From Thiovibrio frasassiensis (lineage in GTDB: Bacteria; Desulfobacterota; Desulfobulbia; Desulfobulbales; Desulfurivibrionaceae), in assembly GCF_029607905.1 (NCBI RefSeq), contig NZ_JAPHEH010000001.1, forward strand, positions 2,736,287 to 2,800,286: DNA of 64,000 nucleotides, given 5' to 3'. The translations under genes and the position numbers were made by a program. The notes below the pieces were generated by a model. It did not search any database and was not told the origin of the DNA. It worked only from the letters and a program-made list of their open reading frames with translations. Each line of letters starts with the position of its first letter. Position 1 is the first letter of the stretch. Shown here piece by piece: positions 9,655 to 19,113 of the stretch.

Positions 9655-10245
9655 TCAGGGGTTAATCCGGCGATTACGCAGCGCCAGGCTCTGTTGCCTG
9701 AAGGTATGTTGGATGATTTTTTCCCGGTCTTCCTCGAGAAGGAAGACAAATTCCAGGGCGACCCGGAACTTGCAGTCCGACTCGTCCTCCGCGGTAACCG
9801 GATCGCAGGCAATGACCTTACCAAAGGAATAGACATAGGTATAGGCAGGGAGCAGGACCACGTGGATCTCGACAATCTCATCCAGCCTGGCCGGAGAATC
9901 GGTGTAAAAGGCAATGCCGTTGGCGCTGATATTGGCCTTGCGCATGATCAGGGCATCCAGGGGACTTTCTCCCCCCTTGGCCTGCTTGAGCATAATGTTC
10001 ATCTTGTTATCGAGATGCTGCAAAAAATCAGCCAGATCAGCATCCCGCTCCCGGAGCTTGGCCAGAGCGCTCTGGGCGCCGATGAACATCTGGATATCGG
10101 CCAGCCCTTCCTGATTGTACGGAGAGATCCCCTGCTGAAAATCCTTGGCAACACCCTGCATCTTTTCCGCGGAAACCGGATGAATTGCCAGCATCACCCT
10201 GTCCGTCACCCGAACCGACTGTCTGCGATTTAAAGAATCCGTCAT
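9655..10245 (-). CDS. PilZ-domain protein (probable c-di-GMP receptor)
   Basis: 196 residues. The N-terminus carries RRQSVRV, which fits the RxxxR motif, and the second signature appears as ANISANGIAF (about 110-120), near the D/NxSxxG consensus with N-x-S-x-N-G. The intervening 80 residues are predicted helical. The C-terminus (REKIIQHTFRQQSLALRNRR) is the usual PilZ end, with the alpha-helix that follows the beta barrel. It probably binds cyclic di-GMP. The GGDEF enzyme at 15.5 kb is a possible source. It lies 14 bp upstream of the fumarase alpha gene on the same strand, though no functional tie is obvious. Confidence 0.75.
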   Translation of the reverse strand: MTDSLNRRQSVRVTDRVMLAIHPVSAEKMQGVAKDFQQGISPYNQEGLADIQMFIGAQSALAKLRERDADLADFLQHLDNKMNIMLKQAKGGESPLDALIMRKANISANGIAFYTDSPARLDEIVEIHVVLLPAYTYVYSFGKVIACDPVTAEDESDCKFRVALEFVFLLEEDREKIIQHTFRQQSLALRNRRINP

Positions 10246-10327
10246 ATCTGCACCCCGCCCCGTGTCAAATGATATCCCTTAAAACAACTTGAAAACCCGC
10301 TGTCTGTTGCCCCCGACAAAACCGAAA

Positions 10328-11176
10328 TCACCCCTTGTCCTGCTTGAGCAGATCAGCCACCTCGCCCTGCATGACAAAGCTGTGCTCGGCGTCCGGATAG
10401 ACGCCGCTCTTGACCTCATCGCGAAAGGCATTGATCCCTCCGGCAATCTGGGGGGCCAGATCCGCGTACCGCTTCACAAAACTGGGCACGAATTTTTCAA
10501 ACATCCCCAAGAGATCATGACTCACCAACACCTGACCGTCACACTGCACTCCGGCCCCGATGCCGATGGTGGGGATAGCGATGCTTGCGGTGATGGCGCC
10601 GGCCAGCTTATCGGGAATGCATTCCAGGACAAGGGCGAATACCCCGGCCTCGGCCAGCCCCTTGGCCTCAGCCAACAGCCGCCTGGCCGATTCTCCATCC
10701 TTGCCCTGCACCTTATACCCGCCGAGTGCTCCGGCGGTCTGCGGGGTCAGACCGATATGGCCCATCACCGGAATCCCGGCCCGAACCATGGCCGCCACGG
10801 TCTCGCAGATCTCGAGGCCGCCCTCGACCTTCACCGCGTCACACCCAGCCTCCTTCAGAAAACGGCCCGCGTTGGCAATGGCCTCACGCTTATCAACCTG
10901 ATAGGAAAGAAAGGGCATATCCCCGACCAAAAGCGCCCGCTCCACCCCATGTTTGACCGCCCGGCAATGGTGCAGCATCTCCTCCATGGTCACCGGCACC
11001 GTGGATTCGTAGCCAAGAAGCACCATGCCCAGGGAATCGCCGACCAGGACGATCTCGACCCCGCTCCGATCCAGGAGACGGCCAAAGCTGGCATCGTAGG
11101 CGGTCAGCATGACAATTTTATCGCCGGTCCCTTTCTGGTCGATAATGTCGCGGACTGTCCGTTTTTTTCCGATCAT
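10328..11176 (-). CDS. panB: 3-methyl-2-oxobutanoate hydroxymethyltransferase
   Basis: 282 residues from the ATG at 11176, which has AGGACAGGA upstream. The open frame extends 22 codons further but without a ribosome site. Family motifs: IVMLTAYDASFGRL, VLVGDSLGMVLLGYEST (Mg and substrate site), AVKVEGG and GHIGLTPQTA. PanB transfers a hydroxymethyl group from 5,10-methylene-tetrahydrofolate to alpha-ketoisovalerate, the first committed step of pantothenate/CoA synthesis. No panC or panD lies nearby. It is 32 bp downstream of ruvB and may be read through from it. Confidence 0.95.
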   Translation of the reverse strand: MIGKKRTVRDIIDQKGTGDKIVMLTAYDASFGRLLDRSGVEIVLVGDSLGMVLLGYESTVPVTMEEMLHHCRAVKHGVERALLVGDMPFLSYQVDKREAIANAGRFLKEAGCDAVKVEGGLEICETVAAMVRAGIPVMGHIGLTPQTAGALGGYKVQGKDGESARRLLAEAKGLAEAGVFALVLECIPDKLAGAITASIAIPTIGIGAGVQCDGQVLVSHDLLGMFEKFVPSFVKRYADLAPQIAGGINAFRDEVKSGVYPDAEHSFVMQGEVADLLKQDKG

Positions 11177-11208
11177 AATATTCCTGTCCTTATTTCCCAA
11201 CTCGCCCC

Positions 11209-12258
11209 CTAAAAAGGGAGAGGGGCAGCCTCGCCGTTGCACGGATCCACATCCTGTCTGCCGGTAAAAGGTCGGTCAAAATGCGCATACGCCGCCGGGG
11301 TGGCCATTCTGCCCCGGGGAGTCCGCATCAAGAGCCCCATCTGGATAAGAAAAGGCTCATAGACATCCTCCAGGGTGGTCTTTTCTTCGCAAGCCATGGT
11401 CGCCAGGGTTTCCAGGCCGATGGGGCCGCCCTGGAACTTGTCGATAATGGTCAGGAGAATCCGCCGGTCCATCTCGTCGAGCCCCTCCTGGTCCACGCCC
11501 AGCATATTCAAGGCCTCATTGGCCACCTGGGCGGTGATGCTCCCCTGGGCCTTCACCTCGGCGAAATCCCGCAACCGCTTGAGGAGCCGGTTGGCTATCC
11601 TTGGGGTCCCCCGGGAACGGCGGCCGATTTCCAGGGCCCCGCCCTCGTCCATGGGCACGCCCAGAAGGGTGGCCGACCGTTTGACAATGGTCACCAGTTC
11701 CGCCGGCGTATAAAAATCAAGACGCAGCACCATGCCGAAACGGTCCCGCAAGGGCGGGGTCAACAGCCCGGTCCGGGTCGTCGCCCCCACCAGGGTGAAG
11801 CGCGGCAGATCCATCTTGACGCTGCGCGCCCCGGGCCCTTGGCCGATGACCAGGTCCAGCTGGTAATCCTCCATGGCCGGATAAAGAATCTCCTCGACCA
11901 CATGGTTGAGGCGGTGGATCTCATCGATGAAGAGCACATCGCCTTCCTGGAGACTGGTGAGGATGGCGGCCAGATCCCCGGCCCGCTCGATCACCGGCCC
12001 GGAGGTTACCCGGATGTTGGCGCCCATCTCGTTGGCAATGACGTAGGCAAGGGTGGTTTTTCCCAAGCCGGGAAAGCCGTGCAGCAGGACATGGTCCAGG
12101 GCCTCGCCCCTGGCTTGCGCCGCCTTGAGGGCAATAGCGAGATTGCCCTTCAGCTGCTCCTGGCCGATGTACTGGTCAAGCGACTTGGGCCGCAGCGCGT
12201 GATCCACCGGCTCGATCTGCTCGGCCACCGGAGACACCAATCGTTCTTCGTGATTCAC
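11209..12258 (-). CDS. ruvB: Holliday junction branch-migration helicase RuvB
   Basis: 349 residues, start codon GTG overlapping the ruvA stop as GTGA. AAA+ domain with Walker [10 protein letters not shown] (usually GPPGLGKT), Walker B LFIDEIHR, sensor 1 VGATTR and the arginine finger in LRDRFG, then the winged-helix end ([15 protein letters not shown]). RuvB hexamers pump DNA through the RuvA-bound four-way junction. Translational coupling with ruvA is expected from the overlap. Confidence 0.97.
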   Translation of the reverse strand: MNHEERLVSPVAEQIEPVDHALRPKSLDQYIGQEQLKGNLAIALKAAQARGEALDHVLLHGFPGLGKTTLAYVIANEMGANIRVTSGPVIERAGDLAAILTSLQEGDVLFIDEIHRLNHVVEEILYPAMEDYQLDLVIGQGPGARSVKMDLPRFTLVGATTRTGLLTPPLRDRFGMVLRLDFYTPAELVTIVKRSATLLGVPMDEGGALEIGRRSRGTPRIANRLLKRLRDFAEVKAQGSITAQVANEALNMLGVDQEGLDEMDRRILLTIIDKFQGGPIGLETLATMACEEKTTLEDVYEPFLIQMGLLMRTPRGRMATPAAYAHFDRPFTGRQDVDPCNGEAAPLPF

Positions 12259-12872
12259 ACCAGGGCCCTCAAGCTCTGACGGAGCAGTTCTTCAATCGGC
12301 ATGGCAGCAAATCCTTCTGCTCCTGCCTGCTGCCGAACCGCAGCGAGAGCCTCCCTGGCCCGGGCCGCAGGATAACCGAGATTGAGCAGAGCGGAAATCG
12401 CATCGTGTACCCGCTGGTCTTCTCCTGGCAGCGTAAGAGCGGGAGAAGAAGCGGACAACGCCTCGGGCACGAACTGCACCTTGTCTTTCAGCTCCAAACA
12501 GAGCCGCTCCGCCGTTTTCTTGCCCACGCCCGGCAACCGGGTAAGACGGGCCAGATCGTCGTGCAGGATTGCCCGAGCCATCTCCGCCGGTGAAATCCCG
12601 GCAAGAATATGCATGGCCAGCTTCGGCCCAATGCCGGAAACGGTGTTCAGCAACTGGAACATCTCCTTTTCCGTGGGCTCGAGAAAGCCATAGAGATTGA
12701 AGGCGTCCTCGCGGACCACGGTTTGGATATGGAGAAAAACCTCCTCCCCCACCCCAGGCAACCGCACCTGCCCGCTCTGGGGGAAAAAAACCTCGTACCC
12801 CACCCCGCCCACATCGATAATGAGGGATTCGGGTAATTTCTGAAAAAGCATTCCTCGCAGGCAGGCAATCAT
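12255..12872 (-). CDS. ruvA: Holliday junction DNA-binding protein RuvA
   Basis: 205 residues. N-terminal OB-fold (MIACLRGML, then YEVFFP), a tandem helix-hairpin-helix region ([13 protein letters not shown] and [16 protein letters not shown]) and a C-terminal domain III that contacts RuvB ([16 protein letters not shown]). RuvA binds the four-way junction as a tetramer and loads RuvB. It lies between ruvC and ruvB. A 191-bp gap upstream (12873-13063) separates it from ruvC and might contain an extra promoter, but nothing definite is visible there. Confidence 0.95.
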   Translation of the reverse strand: MIACLRGMLFQKLPESLIIDVGGVGYEVFFPQSGQVRLPGVGEEVFLHIQTVVREDAFNLYGFLEPTEKEMFQLLNTVSGIGPKLAMHILAGISPAEMARAILHDDLARLTRLPGVGKKTAERLCLELKDKVQFVPEALSASSPALTLPGEDQRVHDAISALLNLGYPAARAREALAAVRQQAGAEGFAAMPIEELLRQSLRALV

Positions 12873-13063
12873 GATGCGCTCGTAAAAAAGAAAGAAGTCA
12901 CAGGTCCGTTACACAGGATAAAACAGTTCCCAAAAAATAACCGTTGTAATCGCAGTTTTTTTTGCGATTTCAACAATCATTATGGTGTCTATTATGGAAG
13001 AATTTTAGCAAGAAGAGAAGCAAAAAGCCCTTTGGCGCGTAACGACCCGGATGAAGGATTGCC

Positions 13064-13579
13064 TTAGCGCAGCAAATTACGACTATGACTGGCACGGCAA
13101 ATGGCCACGGCCAGGGCGTCAGCGGCATCATGGCTGGGCGAGGCGACAAGCTTGAGGAGCACGCGGACCATCTGCTGCACCTGCTCCTTCGGCGCCTGAC
13201 CATACCCGGCCACCGCCTGCTTCACCACCGTGGGGCTGTATTCCTCCAGCAGCAAGCCATGCTGCCTGGCGGCCAGGATGAGCACCCCCCGGGCATGGCC
13301 AAGCTTTAAAGCCGAGCGGGGATTGATGGCGGTAAAGATATCCTCCACCCCGACCAGCTGAGGCTTATAGGCACCGATGACCTCGCCGATGCCGTTGTAG
13401 ATCTCTTCAAGCCGCTCGGGAAAAGGCTTTTTTTCCGAGGTCCGGATCACCCCGCAGGTGACAAAGGTCAGTCCGTTCCCCTGCTGGTCGATCACCCCGT
13501 AGCCGGTGGCGCGGGAGCCGGGATCAATCCCGAGGATCCGGACGGTTTCCGCCCCGGCCTTGACTTTGCCCTGGCTCAT
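13064..13579 (-). CDS. ruvC: Crossover junction endodeoxyribonuclease RuvC
   Basis: 171 residues, RNase H fold. The catalytic acidic residues are seen in ILGIDPGS (Asp), VGVEDIF (Glu) and PSHDAADALAVAI (Asp pair). RuvC resolves Holliday junctions by symmetric nicking. It begins 3 bp after the yebC stop. The yebC-ruvC-ruvA-ruvB order is a common bacterial arrangement. Confidence 0.95.
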   Translation of the reverse strand: MSQGKVKAGAETVRILGIDPGSRATGYGVIDQQGNGLTFVTCGVIRTSEKKPFPERLEEIYNGIGEVIGAYKPQLVGVEDIFTAINPRSALKLGHARGVLILAARQHGLLLEEYSPTVVKQAVAGYGQAPKEQVQQMVRVLLKLVASPSHDAADALAVAICRASHSRNLLR

Positions 13580-13582
13580 ATT

Positions 13583-14332
13583 TTAAGAAATTTTTTCCAT
13601 CAACTCATCGGGGATATCAAAGTTGGCATGCACCTTCTGCACGTCATCAAAATCCTCCAGGTTGTCGAGGAGCTTCATCAACGAGACGGCGGTCTTTTCC
13701 TCGGCAACCTCCACGGTGTTCTTGGGAATCATGGTGAGGGAGGCCTCGACAAAAGCAACTCCGGCTTTCTCCAGCGCCTCCCGCACCGCGTTAAAATCCT
13801 CAATCGCGGTCACCACCTGGAAGATCTCGCCGTCATCGACCATATCCTCGGCTCCGGCCTCAAGAGCCAGCTCCAGAAGCTTTTCCTCGTCAATCGCTCC
13901 CTTTTCCACCAAAATGGAGCCTTTTTTGTCAAACATGTAGGACACACACCCCGTCTCACCCAAGTTCCCACCGGACTTACCGAAGAAGAAGCGCACCTCG
14001 CCCACGGTCCGGTTCCGGTTGTCGGTGAGACAATCAACCAGCACCGCCACCCCGCCCGGCCCGTAGCCTTCGTAAGTGATCTCCTCGTAGTTCGCCCCTT
14101 CCAACCCGCCGACCCCCTTCTTGATGGCCCGATCGATATTGTCCTTGGGCATGTTCACGGCTCTGGCCGAGACAATGCCGGCGCGCAGCCGGGGATTGGC
14201 CTCTGGGTCACCGCCGCCCATGCGGGCAGCCACGGCAATTTCCTTGGCAAGCTTGGTGAACATCTTACCGCGCTTGGCATCCTGGGCGCCTTTACGATGC
14301 TTGGTGTTGGCCCATTTTGAATGTCCGGACAT
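13583..14332 (-). CDS. yebC: YebC/PmpR family protein
   Basis: 249 residues, full family length. Starts [19 protein letters not shown], the invariant N-terminus, with [19 protein letters not shown] in the middle and the C-terminal IPKNTVEV region. YebC proteins are annotated as transcriptional regulators. Recent work on relatives links them to ribosome function on difficult proline stretches, so the regulator label is not certain. It is adjacent to ruvC, as in many genomes. Confidence 0.93.
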   Translation of the reverse strand: MSGHSKWANTKHRKGAQDAKRGKMFTKLAKEIAVAARMGGGDPEANPRLRAGIVSARAVNMPKDNIDRAIKKGVGGLEGANYEEITYEGYGPGGVAVLVDCLTDNRNRTVGEVRFFFGKSGGNLGETGCVSYMFDKKGSILVEKGAIDEEKLLELALEAGAEDMVDDGEIFQVVTAIEDFNAVREALEKAGVAFVEASLTMIPKNTVEVAEEKTAVSLMKLLDNLEDFDDVQKVHANFDIPDELMEKIS

Positions 14333-14345
14333 AATTTTTCTCCTG

Positions 14346-14474
14346 AAAATTAAAAATTAAAAATGAAAAATGAAAAGTGGGACGTCACCCTGGTCAGCAG
14401 AGAACACCATGGATGTCCCTTCCAGACTCCATAAACTGCTCACTCTGCATTTTCATTCTTCATTCTGCATTTTC
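14346..14474. repeat. AT-rich imperfect inverted repeat reaching into the rlmE 3' end
   Basis: The left arm (14346-14377) is a simple A-rich repeat built on AAAAATGAAAAATGAAAA. The right arm (14448-14474) read on the opposite strand gives GAATGAAGAATGAAAATG, so the two arms are imperfectly complementary and enclose about 70 bp of ordinary sequence. The right arm supplies the last codons and stop of rlmE. It may be a small miniature-element remnant or low-complexity expansion. Confidence 0.4.
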
Positions 14475-15112
14475 TTAAATCCCATCCCCAGCACAAAAAC
14501 CTCACGGCTTTCCGGGCGGGAGCTTTTCGGCTTCACTATCTTGGTCAGGTTGAAATAGGGGCGCACCTCATCGACAAATTCCTTGAAATCCTCGCCCTCA
14601 AACACCTTGCAATAAAAATTGCCGCCAGGCCGCAGCATCTCCTGGGCTATTTCCAGCACCTTCCGGGAAAGATCCAGCGAGTGCTGCTGATCCGACCATT
14701 TGTTGCCGGTGGTCCGCGGGGCCATGTCGCTGATGATCACGGCAAACTCCGGACAGATAACGCGCACCCGGTCCAGCACCTCGGGGGAAGTGATGTCGCC
14801 GTGGAGAAAGGTAAACTTCCCGCTGTTGCCCTTGGTGTTGATCTGCCCGAAGTTGAGGTCAACCCCAACCACCAACCCCTGCGGGCCGACGGTCTGGGCC
14901 GCATACATGGACCAACTGCCGGGCTGACAGCCCAAATCCAGCACCGAGTCGCCTTTTTTCAGCAACCCGTGTTTCTTCTGAGCCTCATCCAGCTTGTACA
15001 CCGAACGGGCGGGATAGCCTTCTTTCTTGGCCTTTTTGAAGTAATGGTCCTGAACTTCTTTCACCGGCCTGCCACCTTGGTTGGGGTCTGCACCGTTTCC
15101 GTGGTGCTCCAC
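14453..15112 (-). CDS. rlmE: 23S rRNA 2'-O-ribose methyltransferase RlmE (FtsJ/RrmJ)
   Basis: 219 residues from a GTG at 15112. A second GTG at 15064 (KEVQDHYFKKAKKEGY) is also plausible because it sits after GGCAGG. Motifs: ARSVYKLDE (substrate-binding Lys), the SAM motif LDLGCQPGSWSMYAA, DITSPE, and ISDMAPRTTGN with the catalytic Asp. The K-D-K-E tetrad is completed by FYCKVFEGEDF. RlmE methylates U2552-type position in the ribosomal A-loop. The C-terminal MQNEE comes from the AT-rich repeat described separately. Confidence 0.93.
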   Translation of the reverse strand: MEHHGNGADPNQGGRPVKEVQDHYFKKAKKEGYPARSVYKLDEAQKKHGLLKKGDSVLDLGCQPGSWSMYAAQTVGPQGLVVGVDLNFGQINTKGNSGKFTFLHGDITSPEVLDRVRVICPEFAVIISDMAPRTTGNKWSDQQHSLDLSRKVLEIAQEMLRPGGNFYCKVFEGEDFKEFVDEVRPYFNLTKIVKPKSSRPESREVFVLGMGFKKMQNEE

Positions 15113-15469
15113 AAAAAAATATCACTGAAAAAACAGTAATAATTAGCCCATTTATCGCTTCTTGACAAGCATAAAGCCCAGACTCTTGCGGGGAGTGTTT
15201 CAGTGATCGGCAAAAAACAATTGGCGAAGAAGGCAGACGTCTTTCTTTTCTTTTTCCATGCACCCTCCAGGACATTCCCCCCAAGTCCAGTCCCGATTCC
15301 AAAAAAAGAGCAAGCGTCTTTAATTTAAAAACAAGAGACATTTCTTTATTTTTGTTTCACGGATGAATATACTTGAATAAACCGAAGGCGATCTTCGCTC
15401 CCGTGCAGCTCCAAGGCAAAAGACTGAAGCAAACAACTGTTACCATGAATTCTCCCGCAGATTAAAGAC
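15113..15469. other. Intergenic region between rlmE and diguanylate cyclase
   Basis: 357 bp of divergent spacer that must contain promoters for both flanking genes. TTGACA occurs near 15161. I checked for a GEMM-type c-di-GMP riboswitch because a GGDEF gene follows and saw no matching core. No protein-coding frame with a ribosome site was found. Confidence 0.3.
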
Positions 15470-16930
15470 ATGAAACAAATCTCGCCTTCCAGGCTATTTC
15501 TTCTCCTGACCCTTGTTATTGGCCTAACAGAATTGGCCATCATGACTTTTCTGGACAAATTTTCCTTTTCCCCTTTCAGTTCCGGTCTGCTGGACACCTT
15601 TTTTCTGCTCCTCATTCTTGCCCCCTTCCTCTACCTGTTTGTCTACAAACCATTCCAGCAAAACATCCGCCAATTGACGCAAACGAATGAAAAGATGGAA
15701 TCCAGCCACAACCGCCTGCTTTCCGTTTTAGACGGCATTGATGCCATTGTCTACGTGGCCGACATGCAGACCTATGAGGTTCTCTTTATCAACGATTACA
15801 TGAAGAAAATCTTTGGCGATATTACCGGACAGATCTGCTGGCAATCGATCCAGACCGGACAAGACGGGCCGTGTCCCTTTTGCTCCAACGACAAGTTGGT
15901 CGACACGAACGGAATCCCTCTCGAGGGATACAGCTGGGAATTTCAAAATACGGTGAATGGCCACTGGTACCACATCTACGACCGCGCGATCCGCTGGATT
16001 GACGGCAGAATCGTTCGGTTGGAGATTGCCACGGATATTAGCCATCGCAAGGAATCGGAAGAAAAAATCCAGGAGCAGAACCGGTTCCTGCAAAGCGTGA
16101 TCGAATCACTCCCCTATCCGTTTTATGTGATCGATGTCGATTCCTATGAGGTTGAGCTGTCAAATACCATCGCCGCGCATGCGGGCATCACAACAGGGAA
16201 AAAATGTTTCACTGCCACCCACAACAGTGATACCCCCTGCAATTCCGAAGAGCACGAGTGCCCGCTCAATCTTGTCAGAACAAAAAGAGAACCGGTGATT
16301 GTCGAGCATATTCATACCGATGCAAAGGGCAAGGCAGAGCATGTTGAAGTGCATGGCTACCCTATCGCGGATCAAAACGGCGCCATCACCAAGATGATCG
16401 AATACCAGATAGACATCACCGAGCGGAAAAAAGCAGAAGAGATGCTCCAGCAGATATCGGTCACCGATGAGATGACCGGCCTGTATAACCGGCGCGGCTT
16501 CCTGATGCTGGCCGAAAAACAGATCCAGATCGCCGATCGAACTCCGGGGGAAATATATGTCCTCTATGCCGATTGCGACCACCTGAAAGCAATAAACGAC
16601 ACCCTCGGGCACAGGGCAGGAGATACATTTATCAAGGAGACCGCCGATCTGCTGAAAGAAACCTTTCGCAAATCCGATATCATAGGACGCCTGGGCGGTG
16701 ATGAATTTGTCGTGCTTCTCTTGGACGAAGCGGGAAAAGAAAGTAATGCCACCCTGAAGGCCCGCATGGCCGCGGCTATCACTGCCAGAAAGCAGCAGCC
16801 CGACCGGAACTACCCCTTCGCCCTCAGCTACGGCATAACCCGCTACAACAAGGAAAACCCCTGCTCCATGGAAAAACTTCTTACCCGGGCGGATCGTCTC
16901 ATGTACGAAAACAAAAGGGGGGTGGCTTAA
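15470..16930 (+). CDS. Membrane PAS-PAS-GGDEF diguanylate cyclase
   Basis: 486 residues. Two close membrane helices (about 7-25 and 37-58) are followed by two PAS domains (about 80-190 and 200-320), each ending in a PAC-like strand (DITERKKAEE). The GGDEF domain (about 328-480) starts DEMTGLYNRRG and has an intact active site, GGDEF in IGRLGGDEFVVLL, plus the inhibitory I-site RKSD placed correctly before it. The enzyme should make cyclic di-GMP from two GTP and be product-inhibited. A Cys cluster in each PAS (CPFC in the first; CFTATH, CNSEEHEC in the second) suggests redox or metal sensing. No EAL domain is present. Confidence 0.92.
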   Translation: MKQISPSRLFLLLTLVIGLTELAIMTFLDKFSFSPFSSGLLDTFFLLLILAPFLYLFVYKPFQQNIRQLTQTNEKMESSHNRLLSVLDGIDAIVYVADMQTYEVLFINDYMKKIFGDITGQICWQSIQTGQDGPCPFCSNDKLVDTNGIPLEGYSWEFQNTVNGHWYHIYDRAIRWIDGRIVRLEIATDISHRKESEEKIQEQNRFLQSVIESLPYPFYVIDVDSYEVELSNTIAAHAGITTGKKCFTATHNSDTPCNSEEHECPLNLVRTKREPVIVEHIHTDAKGKAEHVEVHGYPIADQNGAITKMIEYQIDITERKKAEEMLQQISVTDEMTGLYNRRGFLMLAEKQIQIADRTPGEIYVLYADCDHLKAINDTLGHRAGDTFIKETADLLKETFRKSDIIGRLGGDEFVVLLLDEAGKESNATLKARMAAAITARKQQPDRNYPFALSYGITRYNKENPCSMEKLLTRADRLMYENKRGVA

Positions 16931-17028
16931 GCTTTCTTCTCCCACAGAGGCAAGAAGGGCGGTTGCCCTTAAGGGAAGGGTCATTCGTCTTCTACTGATA
17001 TAGATCGTTGTCCCCCTAGAAGAAAAAG

Positions 17029-17709
17029 ATGCACGCCAGCATGCGAGTCAATATCCCCGTCCTGCAAAGATTTCCACTGACCGCACGAGTTCTTCTCGCG
17101 CTCATCCTCTCCTTCCTCTTTTGCCCCGCCCCCTCCATGGCAGGTGAAAAAAATCTCCTGGATGTCTGGACCGAGATCACCCCCCCGCCGCCGGTACCAA
17201 TCCAGCCGGTACACCTCGCCCCGGAAAGCAGCGCCTTGCTGATTCTCGACATCGAAGAATGGACCTGCAACAGTGAGCGTCGGCCCCGCTGCCCGGATTC
17301 GGTGGCGCGGATCAAGGGTTTTCTTGATCAGGCAAGGAGCAAGGGCATGAAAGTGGTCTACAGCCTTACCACCAAGGGAACCCCGCAGACCATCCTGCCC
17401 GGGGTGCTGCCGCTGGGCGATACGCCCATCGTCCAATCCGGCGTGGACAAATTCCACAATACGGAACTGGAAAAGATTCTCCGCGACCAAGCGATCAAAA
17501 CCGTGGTCATCGTCGGCACTGCCGCGGAAGGCGCTGTATTGCACACCGCCACCGGCGCTGCTCTGCGCGGCCTGCAGGTAGTGGTGCCCCTCGACGGCAT
17601 GACCTCAGCCACCCTCTATGCCGAGCAATACACGGCCTGGCATCTGCTCAATGCCCCAGGCACCAAGGGCAAGGCCACGCTCACCCTGTTTCAGTTGATC
17701 GACTTTTGA
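17029..17709 (+). CDS. Exported isochorismatase-fold protein lacking the catalytic Cys
   Basis: 226 residues. A signal peptide (hydrophobic VLLALILSFLFCPAP, cleavage near SMAGE) precedes an isochorismatase/cysteine-hydrolase fold. The Asp (LLILDIEEW) and Lys (SGVDKFHN) of the usual triad are present, but the loop that normally carries the nucleophile Cys before VxxTA reads GTAAEGAVLHTA, with Ala at that site. True isochorismatases also lack the Cys, so a non-thiol hydrolase is possible, or the protein is a binding or inactive homologue. Periplasmic location is unusual for the family. Start chosen at ATG 17029; the ribosome site is weak and an ATG four codons later is possible. Confidence 0.75.
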   Translation: MHASMRVNIPVLQRFPLTARVLLALILSFLFCPAPSMAGEKNLLDVWTEITPPPPVPIQPVHLAPESSALLILDIEEWTCNSERRPRCPDSVARIKGFLDQARSKGMKVVYSLTTKGTPQTILPGVLPLGDTPIVQSGVDKFHNTELEKILRDQAIKTVVIVGTAAEGAVLHTATGAALRGLQVVVPLDGMTSATLYAEQYTAWHLLNAPGTKGKATLTLFQLIDF

Positions 17710-17797
17710 AGCTATTCCCTCTTGCCCCTTTTTTCTCTCCGGTTACAATGCACCTATCCTGGCCCCACCTTGCGTACATCAACCCGGGAGCAAACCA

Positions 17798-18934
17798 ATG
17801 ATCCGCTTCCTGCTTGTGTATCTCTCGATCTATCCCCTCGTCCACTACTATGCCTTCCGCAAGATCAAAAAAGCCTTTCCCCTTGGCAGAATAGCCACTC
17901 TCTGCATCTCCCTGTTCATGGCGACCATGATCGCGGCTCCGATTATGGTCCGGCTGGCCGAAAGGGCTGGGATTGAGACAGGCGCCCGCTTTTGGGCCTA
18001 TGCCAGCTTCAGCTGGATGGGATTGCTTTTCCTCTTCATCAGCCTTGCCGCCGCCCTTGATCTGATCACCCTTGCCATTCAGGCTGGGGAAAAGATGCTA
18101 AAAAGAAAACTTTGCCAGACACCGATTTCGCCGCGCCAGGTTCTTGCGCTCCAGGCCATATTGGTATTTGCCCTTTACAGCTATGGGCTCTTTGAAGCCG
18201 GGGATATCCGGCTTGAACACCTCGAGATCGTCAGCCCAAAAATTAGCGCCAGCACCGGCAGGATTCGAATTGCTCAGATCTCGGATGTGCATCTGGGGCT
18301 CATTATCCGGGAGGCTCGGCTCAAAAGGATTATCGCCCGCATGGAAGAGGCACGGCCCGATATCCTGGTCGCCACCGGCGATCTGGTCGACGGACAGCTC
18401 AACCACCTCACCACGGAAACGTCTCTGCTGGGGGCGGTCAAACCGCGCCTGGGCAAATTCGCCATTACCGGCAACCACGAATTCTACGCCGGGCTGCAGG
18501 ATGCCCTGGCTTTTACGAAAGCAGCAGGCTTTACCATGCTGCGCCATCAGGGGATGGTCATCGGCACCATCAATTTTGTCGGAGTGGATGACCCTGCAGT
18601 CAAATCAATCGGCAAGGAGCATGCTGCGTCGGAGCACGAGCTTCTTGCTGCCATGCCCAAGGAAAACTTTACCGTCCTGCTGAAACATCGGCCGGATATC
18701 GCGCCGGAAAGCCTGGGGCTGTTTGATCTTCAGCTTTCCGGTCACACCCATAAGGGGCAGATATTCCCCTTCAACCTCCTCACCTGGTTTTTTTATCCGC
18801 AACGGGGCGGCCGGGTCACTCAGTTGAACAGCGGCCTTCTCTATCTGAGCCGAGGCACCGGTACCTGGGGCCCGCCCATTCGCTTCCTGGCGCCGCCGGA
18901 GGTGACCATCATCGATCTGGTGCCTGGCAAATAA
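17798..18934 (+). CDS. Membrane-anchored metallophosphoesterase (YaeI-like)
   Basis: 378 residues, start with GGGAG upstream. Four hydrophobic segments (about 1-20, 28-48, 64-88, 112-132) precede a calcineurin-like phosphoesterase domain (about 150-370). The metal-binding motifs are complete: QISDVHLG (DxH), ATGDLVDG (GDxxD), ITGNHEFY (GNHE), LLKHRPD and LSGHTHKGQ (GHxH). The family includes YaeI/UDP-diacylglucosamine-like hydrolases and other lipid or phosphodiester hydrolases. The true substrate cannot be told. It follows the isochorismatase-like gene by 88 bp. Confidence 0.88.
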   Translation: MIRFLLVYLSIYPLVHYYAFRKIKKAFPLGRIATLCISLFMATMIAAPIMVRLAERAGIETGARFWAYASFSWMGLLFLFISLAAALDLITLAIQAGEKMLKRKLCQTPISPRQVLALQAILVFALYSYGLFEAGDIRLEHLEIVSPKISASTGRIRIAQISDVHLGLIIREARLKRIIARMEEARPDILVATGDLVDGQLNHLTTETSLLGAVKPRLGKFAITGNHEFYAGLQDALAFTKAAGFTMLRHQGMVIGTINFVGVDDPAVKSIGKEHAASEHELLAAMPKENFTVLLKHRPDIAPESLGLFDLQLSGHTHKGQIFPFNLLTWFFYPQRGGRVTQLNSGLLYLSRGTGTWGPPIRFLAPPEVTIIDLVPGK

Positions 18935-19113
18935 AAAAACATCCCCCTATCCCCCTTCTTTTTCCGCCCGACAACAAAACCCTACAGAACCAGTTGACGC
19001 ACCCCCTCATTTTTCCCTAGAGTAAAGAGAGCATTCGTTTTTTTCCCGCCGAACCTGCCCTGTAGGGAGGCGGCACGAAAAAACTGCCTGCAAACCCTTG
19101 AGGGAGAAAACTC

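Noticed and set aside
15113..15469. GEMM c-di-GMP riboswitch before the GGDEF gene
   Set aside because: No conserved aptamer core found on either strand.
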